Below are positions 7,499 through 16,583 of a stretch of 64,000 nt of DNA, one piece after another (position 1 is the stretch's first letter; each line of letters opens with the position of its first letter). The notes beneath the pieces were generated by a model. It worked only from the letters and a program-made list of their open reading frames with translations, did no database searches and had not been told where the DNA came from. Source of the stretch: Flammeovirga sp. OC4 (GTDB lineage: Bacteria > Bacteroidota > Bacteroidia > Cytophagales > Flammeovirgaceae); assembly GCF_000812565.1 (NCBI RefSeq), contig NZ_JTAM01000002.1, positions 248,001 through 312,000 on the forward strand. Reading direction: 5' to 3'. The position numbers and the translations under genes are program-made.

Positions 7499-10294
7499 GT
7501 GAAAGACTTTAGATTATCAGACAATTTCAAGCTAGTTTTAACTCAACTACTAGCGTTAACATTTCTATTAGTAGGATTTTATTTTATTGATCTTACAAGA
7601 AAAAAATCATACGAAACCGATATTTGGCATGTCGTAGCAAGTGAGAGTGTCGCACTTGTAGAAATGCAACAACCTGAAGATTTACGGTCTTATTTAGATT
7701 CTTCAGCCTTTATTAATGCCTTAAAGGATATTGAAGGTGGACAAAAAGCCTTTAAAACCACCAACAAACTACTGACTCTCTTAGATTCAGCAATTCAAAA
7801 CCCTTTTCTAGGGGTCAAAAAACAAGTTTACCTTTCTATAAATGCAACCGGGAGTCAATCTTTCTCTCTGTCTGTATACATCCCAATGGATGAAAGAATC
7901 TATTTAGATCCTTTTACTCAATTGACATCTTTACAAAACGAGACTTATGTTCGAAAGTATAGAGGTGAGGATGTACATGAATACAAATTGGATGACGAAT
8001 TATTATCTGTTGCCAAAATCCGTAATTTTCTTGTAGCCTCAACAGATGCTGTATGGATTGAGGAAGCAATCAGGAATAATGGAGAAAGGTTTAATGAAAC
8101 ATACTATTTTGGCTTACTCAATCAAGAATTATCCACTCAAAGTCATGAGGTAAAACTTCCTGATGGATTAAGAATGTGGATCAGACCTTCATCCGTTGAA
8201 CATTGGTTTGCAAGAATGACGGATTTAGGGACTAAAAATCCATTTAAATCTATTGCTGATTTTTCTAATGGCATGTTAGTGGAAACTATTCAGGAAAAAG
8301 ATAATGAACTGTCTATTTTAAGTGCTAATCGAACGCATACATCAAGTTATTATCATGAAGTAGGACCTTCATTAACCGACGGTAAAACAGCGGCTTATCA
8401 ATTTATGGTTGATGATGTTTCGTTTTATGAACAGTGTCATGTAGGAGATTTTACCAACTTTGTGGAATTAGCTTTTCGTCACGATAAAGAACGAAATATT
8501 TCTCAATCGAAGACACTTTTAAAGCAATTTGAGAAAGAAGGTTTTGAAGTCTCTGATTTAGCGAAACAAATTAAATCGGATGTTTTTAAAGCTACAATCT
8601 TAAGTGTTGACGGGAGTCGATGGCAACATATTCTAGGTTTTGAATTAAAAGATCCCGTTGAATTTGATGTTGTTTTAGATAACCTTAGAAAAGACTATGA
8701 AGAGGAAAGTGATAAAAAAGTAAAGCTTATTGGTTTAAAAGGATTTACGATTTATGGTTTTCCTAAAGGAAATTTATCAGGAGCATTAGCAGGTTCAAAC
8801 TATTTTGATAGTCACTCTAATTCTTATGTATTGAGAGTCAATAATTATATGATTATGGGAGGTGATCTACCTACATTATCAAAGTGGCTTACAGATTGGT
8901 TATTAAAAAGAAGATGGACGACCCAAAAGCGTTATAATGCGTTGATTCATAAGCTTCAAAATAATGAGGCGAAATTATCTTATGTCTTAAATACCGAAAG
9001 CTCTTGGGTTGGAATTATACATGCACTATCAAAGAGCTATTCAACTTTCATTGACCGTTATCGACAGTTGCTGTTAAGAATGAATTTTCAAGTATGGTCA
9101 TTAAGAGATCAAAAAATCGAGATAAGTGGTTTATTTAGTGGTCCGATAGGAGATGATCAACCTAAAGCAACAAAGAAAATTCTTTCAAAAGAAATGGGGG
9201 TGTCTTTAAGTAAACCTCCCATCGTGGTCAATAATATTTTAGGTGACGAAGAAGGATTTTTACTTATTGATCAAGAAAATATTGTTGAGGGATATAATTT
9301 CAAAGGAGATACGATTTTCTATCATGAATTTGACTCTGTTATTAAAGCGACGCCTGAATTAGTGTGGTCCATTAACTCGGATTTACCTTCTTTATTTTTA
9401 ACTCAAAATAATCAAATTCTACAGATAGACAGATCTGGGAAATACTTAGAAGGATATCCAGTTAATTTACCAATTTATTCTCAAATAGAATTTACGAAAT
9501 GGTTACCATGGCACCTGAGAGGAAGTACTGAACTGATTCAAGATATTGAAGGTCTAATTTTATCTGTAGATACATTAGGTAACATTTATGGAGTTGATCC
9601 AAAAGGTAATTATCAAGGAAATTGGACACCTCAGAAGACATTGGAGCGTTTGGCGTTAACACCACAAGTCTTTCAAGCCAATGGTAAAAATTATGTGGTG
9701 ACACTCTCCCAAAAAGGAAAGCTGATAATTTTTACTGAAAAAGGAGAGTATGCCAGAGGTTTTCCTATGCTGTTTAAAGAATCAGTTTCGCCTCAATTGT
9801 TTGTTACTGAAGATGCAAGTTTAGGACAATCAAAAATTACATTTATCACAAGCATTGGCGATATCATTGAAGTAAATGGTAAGGGTGATGTGTTAAGGCG
9901 TGATAAGCTAGGGGACAGAGCACACGGCCGTTCTTTTGACTTATTGAAAGATGAGGCTAGAGGAAGAACATTTATGGTGATGGAGCAAATTTCAGGAACT
10001 ATTAAATTGAGAGATAGTTCTGGTAAAGTGGTTTTTCACCAACGTTTTGATGAAAGAGGAAAAGCGATAGGTCAGTATTTTGATTTTGGTATTGACGCCG
10101 AGCTTATTTCAATTACTTTCCCTCAATCTGGAAAAACCTATCTCTATTATCTAAATGGGAAACGCTTTGTAGAAAAAGCATTTAGTAATGATAGAGCAGT
10201 AAGGATGTTTTATGATTCCGATATACAGCAATTTATTTTTATCACTTCACTAAAAAATAGGGTGAATTTATACACAATTGATCGAAGAAATTGA
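7499..10294 (+). CDS. Large membrane-anchored protein of unknown function with propeller-like C-terminus
   Basis: A 931-residue protein starting at a GTG, 47 bases after dnaA. One N-terminal transmembrane helix (about 13-30, LALTFLLVGFYFI) anchors it, and the rest should be periplasmic. Residues about 40-570 are mixed alpha/beta without a recognised catalytic motif. Residues about 575-930 contain repeated strands with the pattern of a beta-propeller (for example SVDTLGNIYGVDPKGN and VTLSQKGKLIIFTEKGEY). This type of protein is seen in Bacteroidota but I do not know its function. Its position between dnaA and lptC suggests co-transcription with dnaA but not a shared role. Confidence 0.8.
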   Translation: MKDFRLSDNFKLVLTQLLALTFLLVGFYFIDLTRKKSYETDIWHVVASESVALVEMQQPEDLRSYLDSSAFINALKDIEGGQKAFKTTNKLLTLLDSAIQNPFLGVKKQVYLSINATGSQSFSLSVYIPMDERIYLDPFTQLTSLQNETYVRKYRGEDVHEYKLDDELLSVAKIRNFLVASTDAVWIEEAIRNNGERFNETYYFGLLNQELSTQSHEVKLPDGLRMWIRPSSVEHWFARMTDLGTKNPFKSIADFSNGMLVETIQEKDNELSILSANRTHTSSYYHEVGPSLTDGKTAAYQFMVDDVSFYEQCHVGDFTNFVELAFRHDKERNISQSKTLLKQFEKEGFEVSDLAKQIKSDVFKATILSVDGSRWQHILGFELKDPVEFDVVLDNLRKDYEEESDKKVKLIGLKGFTIYGFPKGNLSGALAGSNYFDSHSNSYVLRVNNYMIMGGDLPTLSKWLTDWLLKRRWTTQKRYNALIHKLQNNEAKLSYVLNTESSWVGIIHALSKSYSTFIDRYRQLLLRMNFQVWSLRDQKIEISGLFSGPIGDDQPKATKKILSKEMGVSLSKPPIVVNNILGDEEGFLLIDQENIVEGYNFKGDTIFYHEFDSVIKATPELVWSINSDLPSLFLTQNNQILQIDRSGKYLEGYPVNLPIYSQIEFTKWLPWHLRGSTELIQDIEGLILSVDTLGNIYGVDPKGNYQGNWTPQKTLERLALTPQVFQANGKNYVVTLSQKGKLIIFTEKGEYARGFPMLFKESVSPQLFVTEDASLGQSKITFITSIGDIIEVNGKGDVLRRDKLGDRAHGRSFDLLKDEARGRTFMVMEQISGTIKLRDSSGKVVFHQRFDERGKAIGQYFDFGIDAELISITFPQSGKTYLYYLNGKRFVEKAFSNDRAVRMFYDSDIQQFIFITSLKNRVNLYTIDRRN

Positions 10295-10344
10295 TTGAAA
10301 AACTAAAATACTGTTAATCTATCCCTAAAGATCAATCATTTGTA

Positions 10345-10352
10345 TATTTTTG
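10345..10352 (+). promoter_or_regulatory. Candidate -7 element of lptC
   Basis: TATTTTTG matches TAnnTTTG and lies 38 bases before the lptC ATG. No good -33 TTG is present at the right spacing, so support is moderate. Confidence 0.5.
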
Positions 10353-10390
10353 TATCGTCGAGTAGTATTGACTCAAAAAAAAGACAAACA

Positions 10391-10939
10391 ATGATTAAGA
10401 AGATATTAATTTTAGCTCTTGCTTCTGTGGCGGTTTTTTCTTGCAGCACAAAGAAGACTCGTACAAAAAAGGAAGCAAAGCAAATTGCTATGGGTACAGA
10501 TGTACCTGATTTTACAGCTTATAATATTGAAACACTTCATTCAGAGGATGCGATACCTAAAAACCGTATGAAGGCTAAAGTCCAAATGCGATATAAAAAT
10601 GGTAATGAACGCTACCCAGATGGAATTGATATCATTACTTTCTCAAAAGAAGATGGTACTGAGGAATCTCACTTAGTGGCAGACAGTGCAATCTATACCG
10701 CTGATAGTACATTATATACAGTATATGGAAATGTAGTATTAGATGATTACAAGAAAGGACAGAAATTAGAAACAGATACTCTTCATTTTAATAAGGAATC
10801 TGGAGATATCTTTACAGAAGCAAAAGTGAAGATGACGACAGAATCTGAAATTATTTATGGTAGAGGATTAAAAGCGAATCAGAATAATCCTGAAGAATAT
10901 GAAATCAGTGATATCGACGGTTATGCTGATGTCGACTAA
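10391..10939 (+). CDS. lptC: LPS export protein LptC-like lipoprotein
   Basis: 182 residues from ATG 10391. The longer in-frame reading from 10340 overlaps a -7 promoter element and lacks a signal peptide, so it was rejected. The N-terminus is a lipoprotein signal (MIKKILILALASVAVFSCS, Cys at the lipobox). The remaining sequence shows the repeated strand pattern of the LptC/OstA beta-jellyroll, with 'LVADSAIYTADSTLYTVYGN' and 'TDTLHFNKESGDIFTEAKV'. LptC bridges LptB2FG in the inner membrane to LptA in lipopolysaccharide transport; Bacteroidota versions are often lipid-anchored like this one. Two small membrane protein genes follow closely. Confidence 0.85.
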   Translation: MIKKILILALASVAVFSCSTKKTRTKKEAKQIAMGTDVPDFTAYNIETLHSEDAIPKNRMKAKVQMRYKNGNERYPDGIDIITFSKEDGTEESHLVADSAIYTADSTLYTVYGNVVLDDYKKGQKLETDTLHFNKESGDIFTEAKVKMTTESEIIYGRGLKANQNNPEEYEISDIDGYADVD

Positions 10940-10953
10940 TAATCGATAAAAAT

Positions 10954-11181
10954 ATGATAAAAACAATAATGGTAGCACTTGGTGCTGCCTTTTTCATTAT
11001 AGGGGTACACCAATCCTTTTATTATGGTATCGTTGCAAGTTATTGGCTATTCGCCCTTGCAGGAATTTGCGTTTTGACACTTCAATTTCTTCAGAAGAAA
11101 GAAGAAGAAAAACAGAAACAATCTGCTCCCACAAAGAAATCTAAACCTAACAACAAAAAGAAAAGTAGAAAAAGGAAATAG
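10954..11181 (+). CDS. Small membrane protein with lysine-rich tail
   Basis: 75 residues: two hydrophobic segments (about 4-22 and 28-47) and a very basic C-terminal tail of K, N, S and R residues (52-75). It starts 14 bases after lptC and is likely translated with it. I recognise no family. The tail should lie on the cytoplasmic side and could touch nucleic acid or acidic lipid headgroups, which is speculation. Confidence 0.65.
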   Translation: MIKTIMVALGAAFFIIGVHQSFYYGIVASYWLFALAGICVLTLQFLQKKEEEKQKQSAPTKKSKPNNKKKSRKRK

Positions 11182-11215
11182 TTGTTCCTCTACTGCTTAT
11201 TAAATCACAACACTA

Positions 11216-11407
11216 ATGAAGATACTTATCAGAGAACTTAAGTTTTTTGCCTTTTTTGTGATAGGCTACATCCCATTTTTCTATGCTGTAATGTTTGTCA
11301 TCAAAGAAGAACCTCAATCTTCTTATTTTCTTCAAGGAATGATTGTGGCATTCATCGTAACCTATATTGTGAGATTTATCTTCATGATTATGAAAAATAT
11401 TAAATAG
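11216..11407 (+). CDS. Small two-helix membrane protein
   Basis: 63 residues with two hydrophobic helices (about 10-28 and 40-58) joined by a short polar loop. It lies 34 bases after the preceding small membrane protein gene in the same direction. The opposite strand has a longer open frame here (11213-11647) with no plausible protein features. The coding call for the plus strand rests on operon position and membrane-protein composition. Confidence 0.55.
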   Translation: MKILIRELKFFAFFVIGYIPFFYAVMFVIKEEPQSSYFLQGMIVAFIVTYIVRFIFMIMKNIK

Positions 11408-11551
11408 GCCACTCTGAGTATCAGTTTTGTCTTTTTGAATAAAAGAATACAAAAAATAATCTGACTTTATTTGCTTTCCTACCTCTAAGCTTTTAACTTC
11501 TAATAGTGAAATCAGAGAGCTCTGATACCGAATTATGATAGACTGTAATCC

Positions 11552-13651
11552 ATGAATGGACTTTATATAGAATACTCTTGGTGGTGGATGTTTTTTAGTA
11601 TTCTGCTTTGTGCAGGAGCAACCTATCTCCTTTATACCAAAAAACAAGTATGGACGGTAAACATCAACAGAATATTGATAGTATTACGTTTTTCAGCGTT
11701 AATGATTATCATGTTTTTGTTGCTTGACCCTATGTTTAAAAGTATTGAAAGGTACTTTGAGAAACCGATTGTCTCTTTTATCATTGATAATTCAGAATCA
11801 ATGACTGCCACTATCACTCAAGAAAAGCTCAATGAATCGATTCAATCTATCAAAAATGAAGCAGAGAAGCTTGAGGAAGAAGGGTACAAAACAAAATTCT
11901 ATACTATTGATGGAAACCAATTGGAGGATGGTGAATCACTCAATGATCTGTCATTTGATCATAAGGTAACCAATATCAGTAAGTCTATTCAACGACTTGA
12001 GGAACTCAATGAACATGAAAATTTAGCGGCAATAACTTTAGTATCTGATGGTATATTCAATCAGGGCTTTTCTCCCTTGTATTTACCTTCCGTTGTGCCA
12101 ATTTATACAGTAGGTATTGGGGATACAATTCCTCAGATTGATCTTCAAGTCAAGGAGGTTTATACCAATAGAGTGGCGTATATGGGGAATAAGTTTCCAA
12201 TTTTGGCAGAAATTGTCAATGAGGGTTTTGTAGGGAAAGAAGTAGAAGTTGAATTGACAAACAGAGGAAAAATACTTTCTAGAAAAAGATATAGAATTAA
12301 TAATGAGAAAGGATTTGAACAAGTAGAGTTTATTGTTGATGCTAAGAAAAAAGGTTATCAAAAATTTACCGTGAATGTGAGAACATTGGATGGTGAATTT
12401 TCTAAAGAAAATAACTCTAAATCGGTTTATGTTGAAGTGATTGAAGGCAAAGAGAAGATATTATTGATAGCCAATGCTCCTCACCCTGATATTAAAGCAA
12501 TCCGCTCTGCAGTCGAAAAGAATAAAAATTATGAGTTGCATATTTATATACCTGGCTTAAAAATGAAGGATGGAAAAGGATATGACAACAAAGCAAAATA
12601 TGATTTAGTCATCTTGCATCAGTTCCCAAATATTAAAAGGAATGCTGCTTTATTACTTGAAAAACTAAAGAAACAAGATATGCCGTTTTGGTATATCATC
12701 GGTGATAATACCAATATCAATACCTTTAACCAAATGAACCCTCTCTTAACGATTGAGGGCTACAGAGGACAAAAAGATAAAGTCACTCCATCTTTTACCG
12801 ATAACTTCACTTATTTCACTTTTCCTAAAGAAAAGAAGGATCTGATTCAGAAAATGTCACCTATTGAAGTACCGTATGGTGAGTATAAGATAAATGCGGG
12901 TAAAGTATTAGTTAATCAGCAAATTGGAAGCGTGAAGTCTACAAAACCATTGTTATTGATGGGGGAAGTAGGTGATGTAAAATCTGCAGTTTTTGTAGGA
13001 ACAGGTTTGTGGAAATGGCGATTGCAGGAAGGCTTATTACAGTCTGATGAAATGGCGGTGGATGACCTGATTGGTAAAGTAATTCAATACCTTTCTACTA
13101 AAACGGATAAGAGGCGTTTCAGAGTCAATACAACGACTGCAGAATATTCTGACATTGAGGATGTGATCATTGAAACAGAAGTATACAACGATATTTATGA
13201 ATCCATTTATGGACAAACTATTGATCTAACAATAACAGATGAAAAGGACGAGAAAATGTCCTATACTTATTTAAACTCTTCACCGTATTTTAAGTACCAT
13301 ATTACTGATTTGGAAGAAGGGTCTTATAAATATGTAGCTTCAACAATATTAGACGGTAAAAAAGAATACTCATCAGGGAGTTTTGTGGTAAGAGCTATGG
13401 AACTTGAAGCATTAAACCCAACCGCAAACTTTGCACTTTTACGGGGTGTTTCAGAAAAGACGGGAGGAAGTTTTTATGATAATGTTACTTTGGACCAATT
13501 ATCGCAGCCCCTACTCAATAATAAAGCACCTCAAAGAATTCATTCTGAAGAGAAATATAAAGAATTGGGTTCTAACTATTGGATAATGAGTTTGTTATTC
13601 CTTCTACTAATTTCAGAGTGGGTATTAAGAAAGATGTATGGCGGTTTTTAG
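11552..13651 (+). CDS. Membrane protein with von Willebrand factor A-like domain
   Basis: 699 residues. Two N-terminal helices (about 10-28 and 40-59) are followed by a vWA-type domain whose first strand is IVSFIIDNSESM. D79, S81 and S83 form a MIDAS DxSxS metal site. The domain continues through 'ITLVSDGIFNQG'. A middle part (about 305-480) resembles a Rossmann-like glutamine-amidotransferase-type fold (KILLIANAPHPDIKAI, YDLVILHQFP) without an obvious catalytic Cys. A last helix (680-695) sits just before the C-terminus. This architecture is common in Bacteroidota; the role is unknown, possibly envelope protein assembly. It has its own ATG with 144 bases of upstream spacer. Confidence 0.8.
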   Translation: MNGLYIEYSWWWMFFSILLCAGATYLLYTKKQVWTVNINRILIVLRFSALMIIMFLLLDPMFKSIERYFEKPIVSFIIDNSESMTATITQEKLNESIQSIKNEAEKLEEEGYKTKFYTIDGNQLEDGESLNDLSFDHKVTNISKSIQRLEELNEHENLAAITLVSDGIFNQGFSPLYLPSVVPIYTVGIGDTIPQIDLQVKEVYTNRVAYMGNKFPILAEIVNEGFVGKEVEVELTNRGKILSRKRYRINNEKGFEQVEFIVDAKKKGYQKFTVNVRTLDGEFSKENNSKSVYVEVIEGKEKILLIANAPHPDIKAIRSAVEKNKNYELHIYIPGLKMKDGKGYDNKAKYDLVILHQFPNIKRNAALLLEKLKKQDMPFWYIIGDNTNINTFNQMNPLLTIEGYRGQKDKVTPSFTDNFTYFTFPKEKKDLIQKMSPIEVPYGEYKINAGKVLVNQQIGSVKSTKPLLLMGEVGDVKSAVFVGTGLWKWRLQEGLLQSDEMAVDDLIGKVIQYLSTKTDKRRFRVNTTTAEYSDIEDVIIETEVYNDIYESIYGQTIDLTITDEKDEKMSYTYLNSSPYFKYHITDLEEGSYKYVASTILDGKKEYSSGSFVVRAMELEALNPTANFALLRGVSEKTGGSFYDNVTLDQLSQPLLNNKAPQRIHSEEKYKELGSNYWIMSLLFLLLISEWVLRKMYGGF

Positions 13652-13782
13652 AATCTATTTTTAGAATTCTCCAAATCTTATTTTTTGTATTGATATTCAT
13701 TCAAAAGAAAATTATTTAAAAACATTTGGTGTAAAAAATACATTAATTCAATAAGAAGGGTAGCTTTTCAAAAGTATTCGTT

Positions 13783-13790
13783 TACTTTTG
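13783..13790 (+). promoter_or_regulatory. Candidate -7 element for the 13942 gene
   Basis: TACTTTTG matches TAnnTTTG exactly. It lies 151 bases before the start codon, implying a long 5' leader of about 145 bases. No -33 TTG at the ideal spacing was seen. Confidence 0.5.
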
Positions 13791-13941
13791 TATCGTTATA
13801 GACATCTTTCATCGAGAAAAGATAAAACGCACTTTAGACATAAATACTAAGAGTAATAAGGCAATTAGAATCAGAACACACTACCTAAAGTTTTGATTGG
13901 AATTGTTGGTTTACTTGAGCACTAGAATTCTTTAATTCATT

Positions 13942-15450
13942 ATGCACTTCAACACATTAACAACAAGAGAAAAAGCACTCAAAATAAACCTTGATTCATC
14001 GGTTTATGGTTCATTAGCAGAAATTGGAGCAGGACAAGATGTCGCTGCAAACTTCTTCAAAGCCGGTGCTGCATCAGGTACTATTGCCAAAACCATATCG
14101 GCCTATGATATGTCGTTCTCTGACGCAATTTACGGACCTGAGCCAGGCGGACGTTACGTTTGCCAAAGTAGAGTTGAAAGAATGTTGAAAAAGGAGTTTC
14201 GTTTATTAGGAGAGAGACTTCCAAAACGAAAAGATGAAACAAGGTTCTTCGCTTTTGCTGATACAGTAGAACAACTAAACTTCAACAGAACAAATCAAGG
14301 GCACGGCTGGCTAGGAATTCGATTCCAAAACCGTCCTAATACAATTCCAAATGAAGTAGTATTACATGTGGAATTAAAGGATAACGATCCATTACTACAG
14401 CAAGAAACAATCGGTATTTTAGGCGTAAACCTGATTTATGCATGTTTTTATAAGACAGATGATGTAGATGAATTCTTAAGTTCATTGATGGATGGTTTGA
14501 ATATCCATAAGATCATTGTTAATTACGTGAGAGTAAGTGGTCCTGACTTTTTGGATGTTGATAATAGATTATTGAGTTTATTGTTGGTGAAAAACGGACT
14601 GGCAAAGACTACAATGTTCGGCCCTGATGGTCAAGTAGCACTTCCTCAGGATTTCCTTTATAAGAAAAACATCTTGGTACTCAGAGGTCGTTTCAGGCCA
14701 ATTACCAAAGTCAATATTGATATGATGGAACGTTCTTTTGAACATTTTAAGAATGATCCTGAAGTAGATGAAAAAAATATCGTAACGGTTGCCGAGCTGA
14801 CATTAGAAAACCTCAGAATATCGGAAGATCGTCAGAAGGACGAAAATGATTTCTTGGATAGAGTTGATATGCTTTGTTCATTGGGTTATACCGTAATGAT
14901 TTCGAAATATCAAGAATATTACCGCTTGACAAACTATCTATCTCGATTCACTAGAGGTAAGAAGATTGGTGTAGCTGTAGGTATGTATAACTTAGAATAT
15001 ATCTTCACTCCAGAATATTATAATCATCTTAAAGGAGGTATTTTGGAAGCATTTGGTTTCTTATTCGGTAGAAATATCAAGCTTTATGTTTATCCTTCTC
15101 TTCAACGAGATTCTCTTGAATCAGATAAGTTGATGACAAGTAAATCGATTCATCTGGCCGACGAGCAAAAAGCATTATTCCAAGCCATGGTGGATAATGG
15201 TAAGATTGAAGATTTACAGAATTGTAACGTCAAAAACTTAAATATCATTTCGGATAAAGTTTTGGAACTAATTAAATCTGGAAGTGATGAATGGGAAGAT
15301 ATGGTCCCTCAAGTAGTGGTAGAGCATATCAAAGAAGATTGCCTTTTTGACTACCCTTGTAGTGTAGAACAAAAAGAAAAAATCGAGAAAGCAAGACAAG
15401 AATCGACTCGATCACGTCAAAGAAAGATTTTTGAAGATTCAGAATCTTAG
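13942..15450 (+). CDS. Conserved cytoplasmic protein of unknown function (502 residues)
   Basis: A soluble protein without signal peptide. The N-terminal region contains the distinctive SLAEIGAGQDVAANFFKAG segment, then AKTISAYDMSFSDAIYGP, and a later NQGHGWLGIRFQ motif. I recall close relatives across Bacteroidota and other phyla under unrelated labels such as 'TonB-dependent receptor' or 'nicotinate-nucleotide adenylyltransferase'. Neither fits: no beta-barrel, plug, signal peptide or HxGH nucleotidyltransferase motif is visible. The very even conservation pattern suggests an enzyme or metabolic regulator. It is monocistronic, with its own -7 element and a shared bidirectional terminator at 15459-15496. 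Confidence 0.85.
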   Translation: MHFNTLTTREKALKINLDSSVYGSLAEIGAGQDVAANFFKAGAASGTIAKTISAYDMSFSDAIYGPEPGGRYVCQSRVERMLKKEFRLLGERLPKRKDETRFFAFADTVEQLNFNRTNQGHGWLGIRFQNRPNTIPNEVVLHVELKDNDPLLQQETIGILGVNLIYACFYKTDDVDEFLSSLMDGLNIHKIIVNYVRVSGPDFLDVDNRLLSLLLVKNGLAKTTMFGPDGQVALPQDFLYKKNILVLRGRFRPITKVNIDMMERSFEHFKNDPEVDEKNIVTVAELTLENLRISEDRQKDENDFLDRVDMLCSLGYTVMISKYQEYYRLTNYLSRFTRGKKIGVAVGMYNLEYIFTPEYYNHLKGGILEAFGFLFGRNIKLYVYPSLQRDSLESDKLMTSKSIHLADEQKALFQAMVDNGKIEDLQNCNVKNLNIISDKVLELIKSGSDEWEDMVPQVVVEHIKEDCLFDYPCSVEQKEKIEKARQESTRSRQRKIFEDSES

Positions 15451-15458
15451 TTATAAAT

Positions 15459-15496
15459 AAAAATGTCACTTTTCCATTTCGAAAAGTGACATTTTT
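15459..15496. terminator. Bidirectional terminator between convergent genes
   Basis: A perfect 16-base-pair stem (AAAAATGTCACTTTTC / GAAAAGTGACATTTTT) with a six-base loop. A-run and T-run ends let it stop both the plus-strand 13942 transcript and the minus-strand ATPase cassette. Confidence 0.9.
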
Positions 15497-16558
15497 TTAT
15501 GCCGTCTTATTTCCCATAATAATAGGGTTTTTTAAATCACCCCCAACACCATGAGCACTTTGACTGGCCGTTTTAATAATATATCTAGCTTCTCTAATAC
15601 GCTGATGAACGGCTTCCCAAACTGAACTTTTACTTTCTGTAGAAGTTGGTTCATCCTCGTAATAGGATTGAAAATCCTTTTGCTGATAGAAAATAGGGAA
15701 AAGCATCAGGTTGGTATTTTTACTTACTTGTTGCCTTCTTAGGTAAGTAAACGAGTGACCTGAGTGCATCCATAAGTAATTAGTGAAAATATTTCTATCA
15801 TGGTTTTTATTGCTCTCTGTCTTGATGACACAAACTTCAATCTGATAAGGTCTTTTTAATTTTTTATTCAATTCCCACTCTATGTATTTTTTCATAGAAG
15901 CAGGTTTATCTCTTAAATCAACTGAGATTAATGTCAATTGGAAAGTCACTTCTAATTCCTCTGGAAGCAAAGCGTCTAGCATTGGAATTAAGTTTTCTTC
16001 CATTTCTCCGAGGTCTTTCAAAAGGTAATTGTCAATAATCACCATTGAATTATGAGGGTGGCGGAAACGCTCCAATTGACTCCATTTTTCAAACCTTTTC
16101 ACTGCTCCTCTGTCCTTTGTGACATTATAAAGAGACCAATTGAACATGAACCCGGCCTTAGATTTAATACGACTTGGATTGAGCGTTATCAAGCCATATT
16201 TCTTCTCAAGGTCTTCACATTCTGTATTACTCTTATCTAAAAAGAACATGGTTTGAGGCATTGTTTTTTGACTTATTTCATCTAGTTGGTCAAATGCTTC
16301 TTTTTCACAACGAAGTGAAGAACCTCCCGAAGAAGCATTTTTAAGCATTTTCTTAATATATGGATTAGTCTTACTCATCATAGAAAGCTGCGTAGGATCT
16401 ACGTCTAGCCTTAAGTCAGCTTGTTTGTTGAGGAAAGAGTAAAAATCCATCCACGATTTACTCCAATCCATATCATCCAATTGATCTTCTAATGAAGGTC
16501 TTTTTCGGAAGAAATCTGTCAGAGAATTTATATTTGCGTAAGTTGTTATACGTTCCAT
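15497..16558 (-). CDS. Partner/effector candidate of the AAA ATPase cassette (possible PLD-like domain)
   Basis: 353 residues, no signal peptide or membrane helix. It begins 25 bases after the ATPase stop codon, so the two genes form an operon. I do not recognise a named family. Visible elements are an N-terminal helical part (1-100), a hydrophobic strand MFFLDKS (104-110), a second core strand ending IIDNYLL (174-180), an alpha/beta repeat with LTLISVDL (208-215), and an HDRNIFTNY segment followed by SGHSF (253-261, 266-270). The strand-Asp-Tyr and HDR/T-N pattern recalls degenerate phospholipase D-like folds found beside bacterial conflict ATPases; this is a tentative reading. It could be a nuclease or other toxic effector gated by the ATPase. 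The Ser/Gly-rich C-terminus is probably disordered. Confidence 0.75.
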   Translation of the reverse strand: MERITTYANINSLTDFFRKRPSLEDQLDDMDWSKSWMDFYSFLNKQADLRLDVDPTQLSMMSKTNPYIKKMLKNASSGGSSLRCEKEAFDQLDEISQKTMPQTMFFLDKSNTECEDLEKKYGLITLNPSRIKSKAGFMFNWSLYNVTKDRGAVKRFEKWSQLERFRHPHNSMVIIDNYLLKDLGEMEENLIPMLDALLPEELEVTFQLTLISVDLRDKPASMKKYIEWELNKKLKRPYQIEVCVIKTESNKNHDRNIFTNYLWMHSGHSFTYLRRQQVSKNTNLMLFPIFYQQKDFQSYYEDEPTSTESKSSVWEAVHQRIREARYIIKTASQSAHGVGGDLKNPIIMGNKTA

Positions 16559-16583
16559 AGTTTTTTGATTCAGTAGCAGGTTA

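Noticed and set aside
11213-11647. Minus-strand frame of 144 codons
   Set aside because: It overlaps two plus-strand genes and an intergenic region, and its translation has no protein-like pattern.
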